From Amphiura filiformis (lineage: Eukaryota > Echinodermata > Ophiuroidea > Amphilepidida > Amphiuridae), in NCBI RefSeq assembly GCF_039555335.1, contig NC_092628.1, positions 65,799,292 through 65,863,291 of the forward strand: 64,000 bases of DNA. The letters are read 5' to 3'. A model generated the notes under the pieces. It was given only the letters and a program-made list of their open reading frames with translations. It searched no databases and was not told where the DNA came from. Made by a program: the position numbers and the translations under genes. How positions within the stretch are numbered: position 1 is the stretch's first letter; every line of letters begins with the position of its first letter. Shown piece after piece: positions 12,101 through 21,937 of this stretch.

Positions 12101-15100
12101 AATTAATTATGCAAATATGCAAATCAGCATAAAAACTTACCAAGAGGTAGGATTGAGTGAACGCTTTTAAAATACAATGTATCCAATTCAATTTGCAGTC
12201 TACCTCAATCATGAAGCTCCCATAGTCAAGGCACAGGTCTTGCTAACCTGAGGTCCTTGGTTCGATTCAGGATGAGATCACTTTTCAATTTCAAATTTTT
12301 GCCTTTGGTCCCCATGGACCAGATTATGCCACATTTATATTTGTACACTTTGTACAGCTGACTTTGCAAAGCAGGCTATTCTAAACATTCAATTTATTTG
12401 TTTCTTTGTGCTTTACTACAGGGTCCAGAATGTTGCTCTGATTACTCCATTTCATTCCACTATGTAAGTCCGGCTCTAATGTATCAGTTAGAATACCTGA
12501 TATACCACATGAAACCCTTTGGAGTTGGACATTATACCTGCCCTGATGAAGCTATACCAATTATGTCCAAATTGATGGATGGAGAAGAGTTAAACAAAGC
12601 AGTGGTCAGAGCAGGAGGGCAACACTAAGGGCAAGAGGTGGCCGCACAAGAAGTGGAACAAATGAAGATTATTTAATATTAAAGATTAGTAGTAACAACT
12701 TTTGATGCAAGCAAGACAAATTATTTGCTATTTATAATAACTCCTTTATCAAATTTCAGGGATTCTTGCCAAAGAAATCCCTATATTGGTCCTGAAATAC
12801 CAATAACTGACTATAATCATATCAGGGGGCAAGAATGCCTCTCACCAGCACTTACCAGGCAGGCCAGCTCATATACTGGCCAAAAAAGGTAAAATTTGAA
12901 AAAAATGCTCAGATTTTTATCACAACAGTCTCACAATGATCCTCTTTTATCAATTCAAATAAAGATAGGTTTCACATACATAGGATGTTTTTTCCCCAAG
13001 GTTACTTGAAATTAGCCTATGTCAATGACCATGCCTATTGACAATGACCTATTTTTGCGATGAGTCTCTAGATCAGCAGTTCCCAAACTTTTATACAAAT
13101 GACCTAATTCTTGCCTGACTTATTTCCCAACCCACACTATTATAGTGGTAGATACCAGCAGATGTCCAGGGGTGGAGGATGGGTGCGACCAAAGTTTGTT
13201 TTGTGCAGCTTATAAACCAAGTACCGGTACAAACTGTACAAAAATTTTACAATGCAAACAAATCACCCGAAATTTGCAATATTGATATATAAAATAAGAT
13301 GTACAGCTTGACCTGAAATTACTTCAACATGTTCAGAAGGTGCTTACTGCAAATAACATGCAGCGTGAGAAAAGTTTGAATTAAGGTACACCATGCAGCT
13401 TTAGAAAATGCGATATAGTGGGGGGTTGTTACATTTTTACAATGTTATTATATGATTTTCTTTCATATGGGTTAAAATTGGTCATGTCGATTTTTCAAAT
13501 GGCCCGCAGGCCGCAACCCCCATGTTTCAAATGTTGACCCGGAATGACCACTGTAGAGGCAAAATTTGACATAATTTGACTTTCTTGCCTATAACTCAAA
13601 AACTGTAAATCACAGATATGTCATTCAAACAATACTTTAACCCTTTGTACCCTGAATAGGCAATGATGGTGTGACACTGAATTATCTGCATAAATTACCA
13701 TACATTTGCCTAATTATAGGCATTAAGTTGTCCTTGCACTGTTTTTAAAAATGCCATTTCGGGTAATATGCAATGCTCTATGATGCCGGAAAAACAGTAT
13801 TTTGGGTTCAAACTGTTTTAAATCTGATTCCTTATAAGACTTAGAGTAAAATTGGTGTGGTTTAACACAATTTCTTTTTGAGTATCTGAATGAACTTTGA
13901 TCCATGTTTTATGGTTTCCAGAAGAAACCACTATAAATTGATCACTTTAAATAATATTAGGAAGCCATGTGCATGCCAATTTGGTGTTTTTTGTCACCTC
14001 TGTCCTTATTTTGGCTGTTACCCTGTGTCACTAGAATACCCCGGTAGAATGCACAATTGCACATCAGTGGGAAAGGGGGGAAGCTGCCCCCAAACAATGT
14101 GAGAACTCTTGCCCCCTCCTGTGGGATGCTGGTTGCCCTGATATTTAGATTTTTAGGCCTTTTTGGCTCATTTTTGACCATCAACATTTCCCCACTTCGA
14201 AATTGCTTCCCCCTGAAAAAGAGACGTAAAATTCTTGTTTAGACTAGTATGAGATACATGTGGTCAATTAATGCCAAGGGTAACATTATTGTAGAAACAT
14301 TCAACATGAAACCACACTCAAAACTTACCAGTGTTTCTTGGTTGGCTGTAGGTGTTGCTAGTGTGGTAGAACTCAATGCACAGGATAACTCGGCACACCT
14401 GTAAATACAATCAATGGCTTCAGCTGAATTGCAGTAATATTTGGGCAAAAATAAAGGCAATGTATCTTTAGGTCAAATTGAAACTATTCAAACTAAACAA
14501 TAATAAAAAAAATATAATTCTATGTGGAATTATTAGAATGATCTTTCAAATTTATCATTACCGTACTTGCCTTTAGGGTCATACTCATACACTGATGTAT
14601 AATTTGCTGTCATCCAGTGGGGGCATTGATGAGTGAATTTGATGAGATTGGATGGATGCCTTATGCAAAAAGTGAGTGCACTGGGCACTTCGTGTTGTCG
14701 AATTTGGCGTCTTTTGCCAATGAGTGAACATGTTTAATAGGCTTAATTTTGATGGACAGGATTTTAAGATATGACCATGTGAAAAATGATAAGTTTCTTT
14801 TTTGGCTTAGTGTACGTACCTAGATACAAAATACAATGCCTGGTAACCGACAACTTGAACAGGATTTAGCAAAAGCAAACAAAGACCAGAGCTATTAAAA
14901 ATTCTAGCCATCTAAGGTAGAAGCTCAAATCCTCTTCAACAGGTCAGCACATTTTATCTTCAAATATGATTATATTTCTCAGGGTTGTTGATTTTTTATT
15001 AAAAAAAAAAAAAAAAAAAAAATCGGATTATTTTTATTTAAATCAATTTTTTATTCCAAGAACTGCTATACGCCATGATAAAGTCAAAAGAGTACCAGTG

Positions 15101-18100
15101 GAATGCTAGTCATATGCACAATCCTGCCAGGTATTTACAAAAAATCAAAACATGTTTTTACATGTGAACATTTCAAAGACAAAATTTGGTAAAATCATGG
15201 GGAACAAACCTGTTGAGTTCTGCACCTCGAAGATGAATTTTTAGCAACAGATAAAGTGACATCATACAGGTATTTTTATTTTTATTGTATCCAAAAGTTG
15301 TAGAAGCATTAAGAATGAAGTAAAACAGTCAATTTAAGCAAGAAAATGGTAAAAAATGGAAAAAGTTGATTTAATTAAATTGATCAGTGATTTTAAAAAA
15401 ATCAAGTGATTTAAATCACGATTTAAATCATTAAATCAAACAACCCTGTTATATTTCATCATGAAATTGACAAGTTTGGTAACATTAATCACTACCAATT
15501 TTGAGAAATTTGCTCCAACTCAAAGGTTATCTTTACTACATTGAGCAATATACTGCGTGTGCATGGAAGCCATGATGGGTAGCATTATATCTAAAATGCA
15601 CATGGTGGTCAGAAGTGCATAATTTGAGATGGGTTTTGGAAAAACATTCTTTAATATTTCTTAACATCCTGCACATTTTGTCTTCAAAAATAGTTTTTTA
15701 TGAGTACCGTATTGTAAGTTTGCTTGTCTGAATTAATCCAAATTCGGAGATAATTGCATTTCAAGACCTGATGCACAGAATGTCGTCACTTCAACCTGTT
15801 GTAGTTCTCATCTCATTAATTTTTCTTTAAAAAAAGTTGATCCCTTGATAAAGGAAGGTCTTGTCTATTTACTGACCAATCAGGAAAGAGTTTGGTTAAT
15901 GTTTTCTGGTGGAATCAGGAGCCAATGCAAGTACTGCATACCATGGGACTTCCTGCATTGATTTGTGTTTGCATTGACAATACATGGGTGAGTGCACATA
16001 ACAGTAAATATGGGAAACCGTTCTAGTAGCAAATGTATTGACAGTGGACATCCCTATTATTAGTATTTATATTGTTACGATGAATAAAAGCAATTTTAAA
16101 GACAAAATCCAAATGTTAACCTTTTTTTGTATTATTTGTGGCAGCGCGTGTTTAGCTTAGCATCAACAAGTCAACATGTTAATTAAAGAAATGCGGAAGT
16201 ACAAGTCCGAAAATTTGCTAAAAGATTGACAGACTTTGCGCATATTTTTTAGGTCTGATTCTGACCACGTTTAGCCTCAGGACCAAAACTGACACGGAAA
16301 TGAGAAAAATTATCATAGTCTAGAGACTGGAGATGGAATATCACGGCGAAAATGCGGTATGATTGATCGTGAATTTCAGATGCACACATAAAAATCCGTC
16401 TGGACGCAAGTTTTTGCAACCTTGTCAGCCTTAAACAGGAAGCATGCAATCGAGTGAAGTCGCGTCCCTGAAGGCTGACGAAGCATTTATTTAGATTACG
16501 ATTTGTATTGTTCTAAAAAAACCCCAGCTTTTCTACCTATGACGCTCTAACTGAAATACAGCAAGATAATGTTAGATACTAAATGTAAACCTGTATTTTA
16601 GTAGGGTGGCTACAATGCTAGCTATTGTGTGTACCCCTGCCTACATACACAAATGTATGGTGAAAATGTAACAGATTCTGCAGCAGTTGGAAAACTTTTG
16701 GGCATTTTGAATTCCATATAATTTGTCTTCTAGTAACTTCTGTGCAAACCCGACTACCTAATTAGATAGAAAATATTCTGCTCATAATGAAGGTGAATAT
16801 AGCATTTTGTAAAGTCACGCATAAAAAAGTTACGCACAAAATAATTTTTTATCATCAAATAAACCTATTTTCCCAAAGATGTAAAATTATGCTATATTCA
16901 GTTTTACAATCTTTACCCTCAGGGCAAAATCCTGTGTAAAAATCAGACAATTTGGTTGTGTAGTTTAGGAAATACAGGCCTTTGAAGGTCAAAATTGGCA
17001 CATGGTCGCATGTCATAAGTTGGGTATGCTAAAAGGGTGGAGGGATTACACTTTTCTGAAAATTGTGATGCAAATTTGATTGGCTTTCCGTAACCCCATA
17101 TCCTACAGCATTGGTTGATACCTCATTTTAAGCCTAATATTATACTCTTTCAGTCTACTGAAGCATATAATCATAAATTATTCAGTAAAAAAATCACATC
17201 AGTTGAAATGAAAAATGCCAGGGGTGGAGGAGCAGGCGGATGTGGAGCAGGCGGATGCGGTAGTGTACGTGCAATAGGGCCTATGTGAAAATTCACATGT
17301 CAGCATGTCAAAACTACTGGTTACTTTTTTCAAATCTAGGGAGGGTATGATGTATTGACAGCTTTGAATGTTGAATTTGTACAATTTAAACAATTACTGA
17401 CTACTTAAGGTGGTACTACACCACCTGATCAATTTTGTGACTAATTTTGCATTTTTCTCAAAAAGTAACTACACACTGGTAACAAAAGTTATATACATGT
17501 ATATTATAGGGGTAAGGAATCCAATTACTTCACTGAAATTTCAGTGATTCAAGACAAGGGGTTCATTATATATAATTAAGAAATGAGGTACATTCTAGCG
17601 ATACCACTTTTCTTATCATAAATAACGCATCCGCTTGTCTTGAGTCACTGAAATTCCGGTTTAGTAACTGGATTCCTTACCCTATAATATACATAACTTT
17701 TGTTACCAGTGTGTTATTATTTTTTGAGAAAAATGCAAAAATATCACAAATTTATCAAGGTGTGTAGTACCACCTTAAAGGGTTATATTTTCAGGCATTG
17801 AGTTTTGCAATGTGACAGGTGTGCTGTAAATCGCACGCCTGGATAACCCGAGGTGTGCTTTTAGGTGTGCTGCAAATCGCACACCTAAATAAACCAAGGT
17901 GTGCTTTTTTCAAAACTGGTGTATGACTATGATTTCATTTTCAGCTAAAACTTAGCAATTGTGACAACATACATGTACTTTTTTTTAATGGCCATGGTAA
18001 AAGCTCTGGGGTAATGAATGGTGTATACTGCATAGATGCCCTGGACTTTGGACTTATTGCTAGTGTCATTTGTAATTTTTTTTTTTTTTTTTAATTAGTT

Positions 18101-21100
18101 TTTTTTTTGGATTTAGAATGTCCCTAGAATGTCCCTGGAACTTTAGAATGTCCCTGGAATTTTTTTTTAATTTAAAAAAAAAAATTAAAAAAAGATTTTA
18201 AAAAATTATAAATTCTTGTTTAAAATAGGCAAATTTGTAAATTATGTTCACATAATAATCTATGAATGATTTTAAAATGCATTTGTTTTGTATGCTTCTT
18301 TACTTCATAAATAGGTTGTAATGTGAACATCAATTATAAATTTGCCTATTTTGAACATGAATTTATAATTTTTAAATATTTTGTAATTTTTTTCAAGTTA
18401 AAAAAAAAAAAAAAAAATATTTCCAGGGACATTTTTAAGTTCCAGGGACATTCTAAATAAAATTTTTTTTTTTTTTTTTTTAGGTGTGCGAAAAATCGCA
18501 CCTCGGCGTATTTTCAGGCGTGCGGCGTGCGAATCGCACTCGCACGCCTTTAAAACTCAATCCCTGTATTTTCCATTTTTTGTTCATTTTTAATGAAATC
18601 CTAGTTGAATTTCAGTATTTTTAGCAATATGATAATGTACATTTCTCTTCTTGATATTCATTTCCTCAATAATAGAATAACCATCTCGCTAATTACTTGT
18701 AAAAAGGTCATTGACCTTCACAATGTAATTAACATACGTACAATTATTTTAAATAGTTCATTAGAAGCGTTAATGTATTGAGAACATATCCTCCAAATCT
18801 AATGACATTCTTGCATAAAATAAAAAATTTACAGTCATTTTTGTAATTGAGGTCCGATTTGAGAAAAACGCATTTGAAAATTGAGATTTACATAGACGCC
18901 AGTGTATTAATTAATTAGTAATAAAGCATTATCTCAAAAATTAAGCATGTGTTAAGGTTTAAAATGGTGTTAATTATTAGAGGTTGTCAATATATACAAC
19001 ATATTAAATAATAAATTTTTTGTCATTTTTGACCATGTAATGGAAATTGTACCCAACTTATGACATGCGACCACATAATAGTGCCCTCAACGGTGAAAAT
19101 CACATATATTTACCTTAAAAGTACTGGCAAAAGAGTTATTTTTGTGATTTCAGCCATTTTAAAAATGTTGTAAAGAAGCAAATATAGCAATTATGACCCT
19201 GGATTTTTAATATTTGCATAAATGAACATTAAATAAACAAAAACAATACATCTCGTGCCTTCTTTGGCTTTATTCCCACAATTATCGCTCCGTGAATATG
19301 CAAATTTATGACAAAATTAGGATTTTCCTAAAAACGGGGTAAAAATGGCCAATTTTGTGAATCTTTAAAAGGCTGTATCTTCGCAACGGATTGTCCGATT
19401 GAGTTGATTCAAGCGGTTTTAAAATCATTTTGCAGCAGGAACAATCCTGACAGAAAAAGTAATTCCAGGGTGGGTTTGAAATTTTCATGTGACCACCCTA
19501 ATTTTAGATCGACTCGAGCTAATGAAGTATATCAAATATCAATATACCTCTGAGCAACGCTCTGCAGGGTCTATTGTTCTATTGATTCCGATTAGAGCGC
19601 TGATATATTGGAAAATGTTGCCAATCAATATTCTTGAGAGTGTACATTCAACGTCCAGTTTTCGAAATTGGGTGACTTGTGTTTGGCAGGTGTGAAATAC
19701 ATCTGACTGGGCGTTTTAATTACGTAATGAATAAAGGCATTGACATCATCGAATGGCTGCCCAGTGCTGTTATGTGTTTAGTTATTATATAGGCCTAATA
19801 ATTATTATTAAAGTTATTCATCATTCTTTTCTTTTCCCTTCTCTGTACGGTACTTATTCTTTCCTGGGCCTACACTTTATCACTTCCTCGCTCTCCTTGT
19901 CCCCTCTCACCCTCCCTCTCTCATTCCCATCATTTTCCTTATATTTCTATTTATCTACTTGTCTTTATATCTTTTCATTTCTCCCTTCCTCCAGCCCTCT
20001 CTCATTCTCCATATCCCCTCCTCCTCTCTTCCTCCCTCCTCCCCTCCTAAGACTTCTCACAGGGGGTGAATCTGCTCCTCTCCAACCCCCTCCCCTCTTT
20101 GGGCACGCCACTATTTCTATACCAATCTCCTTCTTAAAATAAAATTAAATGGAAATTTCTTAAAAACAACCTTTATAGGCCTATACTTATACTGTATGTA
20201 TACGTATAGCGATTACCATTATAGTGTATTAAGATATGTGACACGGCAGCCTTCATACATTCTAATGTGTATAATCGATCAGCAAAAGCATTCAATTTAT
20301 TTAAATGAGGCGCCTAAATTCAGGTATATGTGGTAAAGGTGATTAAATCGACAGCTAAAGCCTCCTCCATAGACCTCAGACCCACACAAGCACCCATTTG
20401 GGACACGTCAGGACAATGGTACCACTTTACACATGACTGCCCTTACACATGACTGTATTGTGGTCACTTATTGTAGGTAACCTAGGCAAACCTTAGTTAA
20501 CACATTTACTAGTCAGCGAATTCGCCGAGACCGGGGCCCCAACACAATGCATATTTACATAGAAATTTGAATTTTTTCTCGAGGATAGGTGGGTGAAGGA
20601 AACCTACATAACTGTGTTTTCTATCCTTCACTTGACCCAAACAGCTGATTTTTTATGGTGATAATCAAGTCGCACATGGAATTTTAGAGGATTTTGATAG
20701 CAGTTCCATTAAAAAAAGCTGCCATCGCCATGAGACTAAGATCTAGAAACACCCCGAAATGCCGCTTTTGGGGAATTTTGCTAGCTGAATCTTTTTGATG
20801 AAAGTCAATCTTTGACAAGATGTAACTTTGCTACGGAAAGTGCTATGAAAAAAAAGGTTTTCAGTTTTGGCTTAGTTTACTCTAGACGTTCGCTTTTCGT
20901 ATCTCTTTCCTTGTTGGAAAGGTATAACGTTGAGGAGATAGGAACATGTACCGTCATCCGGGACCTGCTCTGCCATGTTTGGCTGAGTAACGGTACATGA
21001 ACACGGTCTTTTGTGCCTATGTAAATTAGTCATTGTGTAAAGCTGTGTTTATACCCATGGGTTGCTCATCATCAGACTGAATCCTTGACCGACAGAGGGT

Positions 21101-21937
21101 GTCAATATTATAAGGCCTACGTGTCGCTTTTGAAAAACAGCGATTCATGCGCATGCTCAGCAGGCAAATACGACGGCGATTTAGTACACTGATCATGCGT
21201 GCGATTCAGATTTCTGCAAAAGCGATTGAGTATAAATGCGTCTTTAGAAATGACTGGCGATTGTGTGTTCTCAAGTGGGTTTTATCATGTTATTAGTGAC
21301 CTGACACACATTTGTATTTGTTCGATCAAGCATTGATTTTTTGTACTGGATCGTTCAAGCATCTCCAACAAATTTTTCAATGTAAGTGCCTCTGGCCCTA
21401 GTGGAAGTAAAAACGGATACTATGGCCAGAGTTCTAGGGCTAGTTTACTCAAGGGCTTTAATTTGATATATAAAACGATGCAATTTGATGGCAAATTTGA
21501 ATTCACCTAGGATACCTACTTATTGATATTCGCATGTCGTGTAGAGCGTTAATATGATGCCGGATCAGTGACCAATTTAATGGCGGAACCCTTGGCTTTG
21601 TTCGAACAATGCAATGGTACCACTTTTATGAATAGCCTGTCGCAACTTCTAATCGGCATCAAACGAACAAAAGATTATATAATCTATTGCGACTCTATTT
21701 CTATTTAAAAGCTCTTTGCCTCTGAGTATATTGCATAATGCATTGTAGCGGCAACGCTGCAGAATTCTGCAACTCGATCACCTAATTTTTGTTGCCTTGT
21801 GATTTTCAATCAAAAGTGGGTAATAAATATGAAATCTTACCACTTCACACTTTGAAGAAGTCCCTATCAGAGCACTCTTTAATTGCCTGGAGCAAGTCGC
21901 GTTTTACTTCTTGTAAATTCATCTTTACATCAAGCAT
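32..21937 (-). CDS. CDC23: CDC23 / APC8, anaphase-promoting complex subunit (5' four exons; 3' part outside window)
   Basis: CDC23 is a tetratricopeptide-repeat scaffold subunit of the anaphase-promoting complex (APC/C), the nuclear ubiquitin ligase that drives mitotic exit. Joined exons in window: 21937-21841, 14398-14329, 2016-1879 and 180-32, giving about 151 residues, roughly the first quarter of a protein near 600 residues in vertebrates. Family hallmarks seen: GLLQSVKW + CAELSCAL across the exon 1/2 junction (human GLLHSSKW + SAELAFSL), the first TPR helix [19 protein letters not shown] + SGEKKK across exon 3/4, and [10 protein letters not shown] at the end. All junctions are GT..AG with matching phases. 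Oddities: exon 1 needs one extra G in a GGG run to stay in frame, intron 2 is 12.3 kb and houses an opposite-strand T-synthase gene, and a decayed second exon 3 sits inside that intron. Family identity is very secure; the start codon is less so. Confidence 0.95.
296..455. mobile_element. 160-bp foldback MITE (CDC23 intron 3)
   Basis: Arms of about 60 bp with only a few mismatches: AAACAGACCATTACCATAGA to GAGCATGTTAGTA, against its reverse complement ending TAATGGTCTGTTTT. The loop is about 35 bp. No clear target duplication. Confidence 0.8.
1879..2016 (-). CDS. CDC23: CDC23 exon 3 (first TPR)
   Basis: 138 nt, 46 codons, [17 protein letters not shown], phase 0 on both sides, acceptor CTGCAG and donor GTAAGT. 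It holds the first TPR helix pair. A diverged duplicate lies at 7329-7773, split by an insertion; this copy is the intact one. Confidence 0.95.
2128..2250. mobile_element. one-armed copy of the TTA-target G-rich MITE
   Basis: It ends AATTATTGCACAGCCCC followed by TTA, and carries CAAGCGATTTTTGGCGAGCC, the same arm as the element at 26575-26918. The opposite arm is missing. Confidence 0.7.
2521..2606. mobile_element. 86-bp hAT-type MITE with perfect 8-bp target duplication
   Basis: Termini CAGCGTTC / GAACGCTG and an inner palindrome GAGGTTGTCC..GGACAACCTC. It is flanked on both sides by GCTCTAGG (2513-2520 and 2607-2614). An 8-bp duplication with CAG..CTG ends fits the hAT superfamily. Confidence 0.85.
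3678..3945 (-). mobile_element. 5'-truncated LINE 3' end inside the 3-kb element
   Basis: The minus strand encodes [20 protein letters not shown], then LKTHLF, the classic C-terminal end of CR1/L2-like non-LTR reverse transcriptases. A 3' UTR follows, ending in an (ATT)n tract (3679-3698). It is bounded by a near-perfect direct repeat ATAACCCAAT(C/T)TATGTACA at about 3658-3677 and 3939-3957, the likely target duplication. Only the extreme RT end remains. Confidence 0.8.
4830..5105 (+). repeat. two-copy repeat with TTATTTGCATAT blocks
   Basis: AATCCACT(G/C)TGCAGCTT..ATCAACT appears at about 4834 and 5018. ATTAATGAGCTTATTTGCATAT appears at 4979-5000 and 5082-5103. Similar ATTAATGAGC / ATTTGCAT blocks occur at 11.9-12.1 kb. 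Confidence 0.6.
6258..6471 (+). pseudogene. T-synthase copy A, exon 1 only
   Basis: An intact first exon: ATG, anchor [19 protein letters not shown], stem ending in KHEKKL and donor G|GTAAGTA, 71 codons plus one base. The stem [15 protein letters not shown] is shared exactly with copy B. No exon 2 homologue lies between here and the last-exon remnant at 7211, so the catalytic part of this copy is gone. It could still act as an alternative first exon for copy B by splicing to 9883 (same phase). That is an inference only RNA can settle. Confidence 0.75.
6942..7072. repeat. foldback element, 131 bp
   Basis: AGCTGGATAAAGTTG..GCTTCTATTG is mirrored by CAATAGAAGC..CAACTTCATCCAGCT. It lies between the two remnants of T-synthase copy A, where exon 2 has been lost. 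Confidence 0.65.
7211..7280 (+). pseudogene. remnant of T-synthase copy A last exon
   Basis: 70 bp nearly identical to 12602-12671: the last codons (VVRAGGQ), the stop and the start of the 3' UTR. It marks the 3' end of the broken upstream gene copy and therefore the junction of the tandem duplication, about 50 bp before the CDC23 pseudo-exon. Confidence 0.8.
7329..7773 (-). pseudogene. decayed duplicate of CDC23 exon 3, split by an insertion
   Basis: 7329-7384 and 7711-7773 align with the two halves of real exon 3 (1879-2016) and its flank. Shared stretches include GGAAATAAGTTTTC, GAGAATGCTG and AAGTCAAAGTAG. About 326 bp of other DNA (7385-7710) interrupts it, and small indels break the frame. 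It lies between exons 2 and 3 of CDC23 and is presumably skipped. Confidence 0.8.
7385..7710. repeat. insertion in the CDC23 pseudo-exon; part is a dispersed repeat
   Basis: The right half (about 7608-7705, with TTGTGCCTAAAAT and CCCATGGCGCCATTAGGC) resembles 49130-49250 (TTGTGCCTAAAAT, CCCATCTGCGCGTCATTAGG). A 4-fold AAGCGTA/AAGCATA-like stretch (7510-7540) is also present. No coding potential seen. Confidence 0.5.
8656..8887 (+). CDS. C1GALT1: T-synthase exon 1 (copy B)
   Basis: 77 codons plus one base, donor G|GTAAGTG. It encodes a short cytosolic tail, a hydrophobic anchor ([19 protein letters not shown]) and a lumenal stem with an acidic [15 protein letters not shown] stretch. This stem is nearly identical to that of copy A at 6258, while the anchors differ. 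Confidence 0.9.
8656..12628 (+). CDS. C1GALT1: C1GALT1-like core-1 beta-1,3-galactosyltransferase (T-synthase), nested in CDC23 intron 2
   Basis: Golgi type II membrane enzyme that adds galactose to GalNAc-Ser/Thr to make core 1 O-glycans. Exons: 8656-8887, 9883-10563, 12422-12628. The corrected length is 372 aa against 363 in human. A signal anchor is at about residues 9-29. Exon 2 has [14 protein letters not shown], then [10 protein letters not shown], the metal-binding KADDDTY (DxD type), [17 protein letters not shown] and AGDSRD; exon 3 has [15 protein letters not shown]. Order and spacing match the glycosyltransferase-31 T-synthase group. Three one-base frameshifts in exon 2 break the literal reading: an extra A in the A run 9962-9970, a missing base near 10033-10035 and an extra A in 10095-10098. 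An AATAAA at 12958-12963 is a candidate poly(A) signal. It is either a live gene with consensus errors or a recent pseudogene. Confidence 0.9.
8923..9125. mobile_element. foldback MITE in T-synthase intron 1
   Basis: Arms CTACCTCG..TAGCTTTGAAGTTCAG and CTGAACTTCAAAGCTA..CTAGGTAG, with an inner pair GCATGTACATAC / GTATGTACATGC. About 200 bp, no ORF. Confidence 0.7.
9192..9240 (+). repeat. tandem duplication of about 24 bp
   Basis: ATTGAAAC(C)AGAAATGGTTC occurs twice back to back in T-synthase intron 1. Confidence 0.6.
9883..10563 (+). CDS. C1GALT1: T-synthase exon 2 (catalytic core, three frameshifts)
   Basis: 681 nt between acceptor ACCACAG and donor AAG|GTACCG. It reads in frame from [15 protein letters not shown] to NLVKK, then shifts +1 to [18 protein letters not shown], shifts back for [21 protein letters not shown], and shifts again for ARHTFQLL to the end. 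Net shift is +1. Removing the extra A bases and adding one base gives 680 nt and the phase needed by both neighbours. From about 10098 on, 465 nt are clean and contain the KADDDTY motif. Confidence 0.88.
10751..11533. mobile_element. 783-bp TIR element with TTAT target duplication
   Basis: 24-bp perfect inverted ends beginning GGGTTGTTTTACAATCAGGG, flanked by TTAT at 10747-10750 and 11534-11537. Two internal copies of TTCCGTCAAAA..TGTCCTCTCCGAA (11125 and 11309). No ORF. It sits in T-synthase intron 2. Confidence 0.8.
11860..12130. repeat. AT-rich stretch with ATTTGCAT/ATGCAAAT and GAGCTAAT blocks
   Basis: Repeated TTTGCATATTTGCATAATT and its complement around 12060-12130, with GGCTCATTAATATG-type blocks. 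Related to 4.8-5.1 kb. Nothing coding. Confidence 0.45.
12212..12290 (+). repeat. tRNA-like (SINE-type) segment
   Basis: It contains GGTTCGATTC (box B-like) after TAGTCAAGGCACAGGTC (box A-like). No cloverleaf can be completed, so it is not called a tRNA gene. Confidence 0.35.
12422..12628 (+). CDS. C1GALT1: T-synthase exon 3 (C-terminus)
   Basis: 69 codons including TAA. It starts [15 protein letters not shown], the family's conserved Cys-Cys block, and continues with [15 protein letters not shown]. Acceptor ACTACAG, phase 0. The last 25 nt and following UTR recur at 7211-7280. Confidence 0.92.
   Translation, partial: GPECCSDYSISFHYVSPALMYQLEYLIYHMKPFGVGHYTCPDEAIPIMSKLMDGEELNKAVVRAGGQH
12629..14328. 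other. CDC23 intron 2, right part, no gene found
   Basis: Contains the probable T-synthase 3' UTR with AATAAA at 12958-12963. The rest shows no reading frame with family resemblance and no clear repeat structure. Confidence 0.6.
14329..14398 (-). CDS. CDC23: CDC23 exon 2
   Basis: A 70-nt exon between acceptor TTTACAG and donor GTAAGT. The first base completes the W codon from exon 1. The 23 codons run from CAELSCAL through a Thr/Ala-rich linker to NQETL. This equals the vertebrate segment after KW, before the first TPR. It ends in phase 0, matching exon 3. Confidence 0.9.
14980..15448. mobile_element. hAT-like foldback element, 469 bp
   Basis: CAGGGTTGTT..AACAACCCTG ends, inner inverted ATTTAAATCA tracts and a 22-bp A run. 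TTATATTTC flanks both sides, with one extra T on the left. Lies in CDC23 intron 1. Confidence 0.75.
15449..17404. other. CDC23 intron 1 DNA without recognised features
   Basis: AT-rich. A short GGCGGATG(C/T)GG doublet lies at about 17235-17260. No ORF with recognisable content and no strong inverted repeat noticed. Confidence 0.5.
17405..17778. mobile_element. TTAA-flanked foldback MITE, copy 1
   Basis: TTAAGGTGGTACTACACC to GGTGTGTAGTACCACCTTAA. Arms of roughly 150 bp run inward (GCATTTTTCTCAAAAA, TAACAAAAGTTATATA). TTAA bounds both ends (17405-17408, 17775-17778), as for piggyBac-type insertion. Same family as 22712-23429. Confidence 0.8.
17792..18566. mobile_element. hAT-like element with nested palindromes, 775 bp
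   Basis: Ends CAGGCATTGAGTTTT / AAAACTCAATCCCTG with TATTTT on each flank. Inside are inverted AGAATGTCCCTGGAA blocks and TTTAAAATAGGCAAATTTGT against its complement. GTGTGC(G/T)..AATCGCAC motifs recur near both ends. Confidence 0.7.
18567..21840. other. CDC23 intron 1, promoter-proximal part
   Basis: A pyrimidine-rich (C/T) tract runs over about 19830-20110 and encodes only a spurious S/L/P-rich frame. Otherwise no gene or strong repeat was seen. Confidence 0.5.
19830..20110 (+). repeat. polypyrimidine tract
   Basis: Nearly 280 bp of CTCTCC/TTCC-type sequence on plus. Low complexity, potential H-DNA; non-coding. Confidence 0.7.
21841..21937 (-). CDS. CDC23: CDC23 exon 1 (start codon, frameshift in G run)
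   Basis: Two in-frame ATGs are possible, at 21937 (MLDVK..) and 21922 ([17 protein letters not shown]..). The second aligns with the start of the conserved N-terminal helix. The frame is also open upstream to 22108, which is probably 5' UTR. The strong donor GTAAG follows position 21841. Read literally, the frame hits TGA before the donor. Adding one G to the GGG run at about 21861-21863 restores DRGLLQSVK plus a split W codon, 98 nt with phase 2, exactly what exon 2 needs. The single-base loss is seen in the sequence; that it is a consensus error rather than a mutation is inferred. Confidence 0.9.

Noticed and set aside
19753-20142. 129-codon S/L/P-rich plus frame
   Set aside because: Product of a polypyrimidine tract; no start context, domains or splice support.
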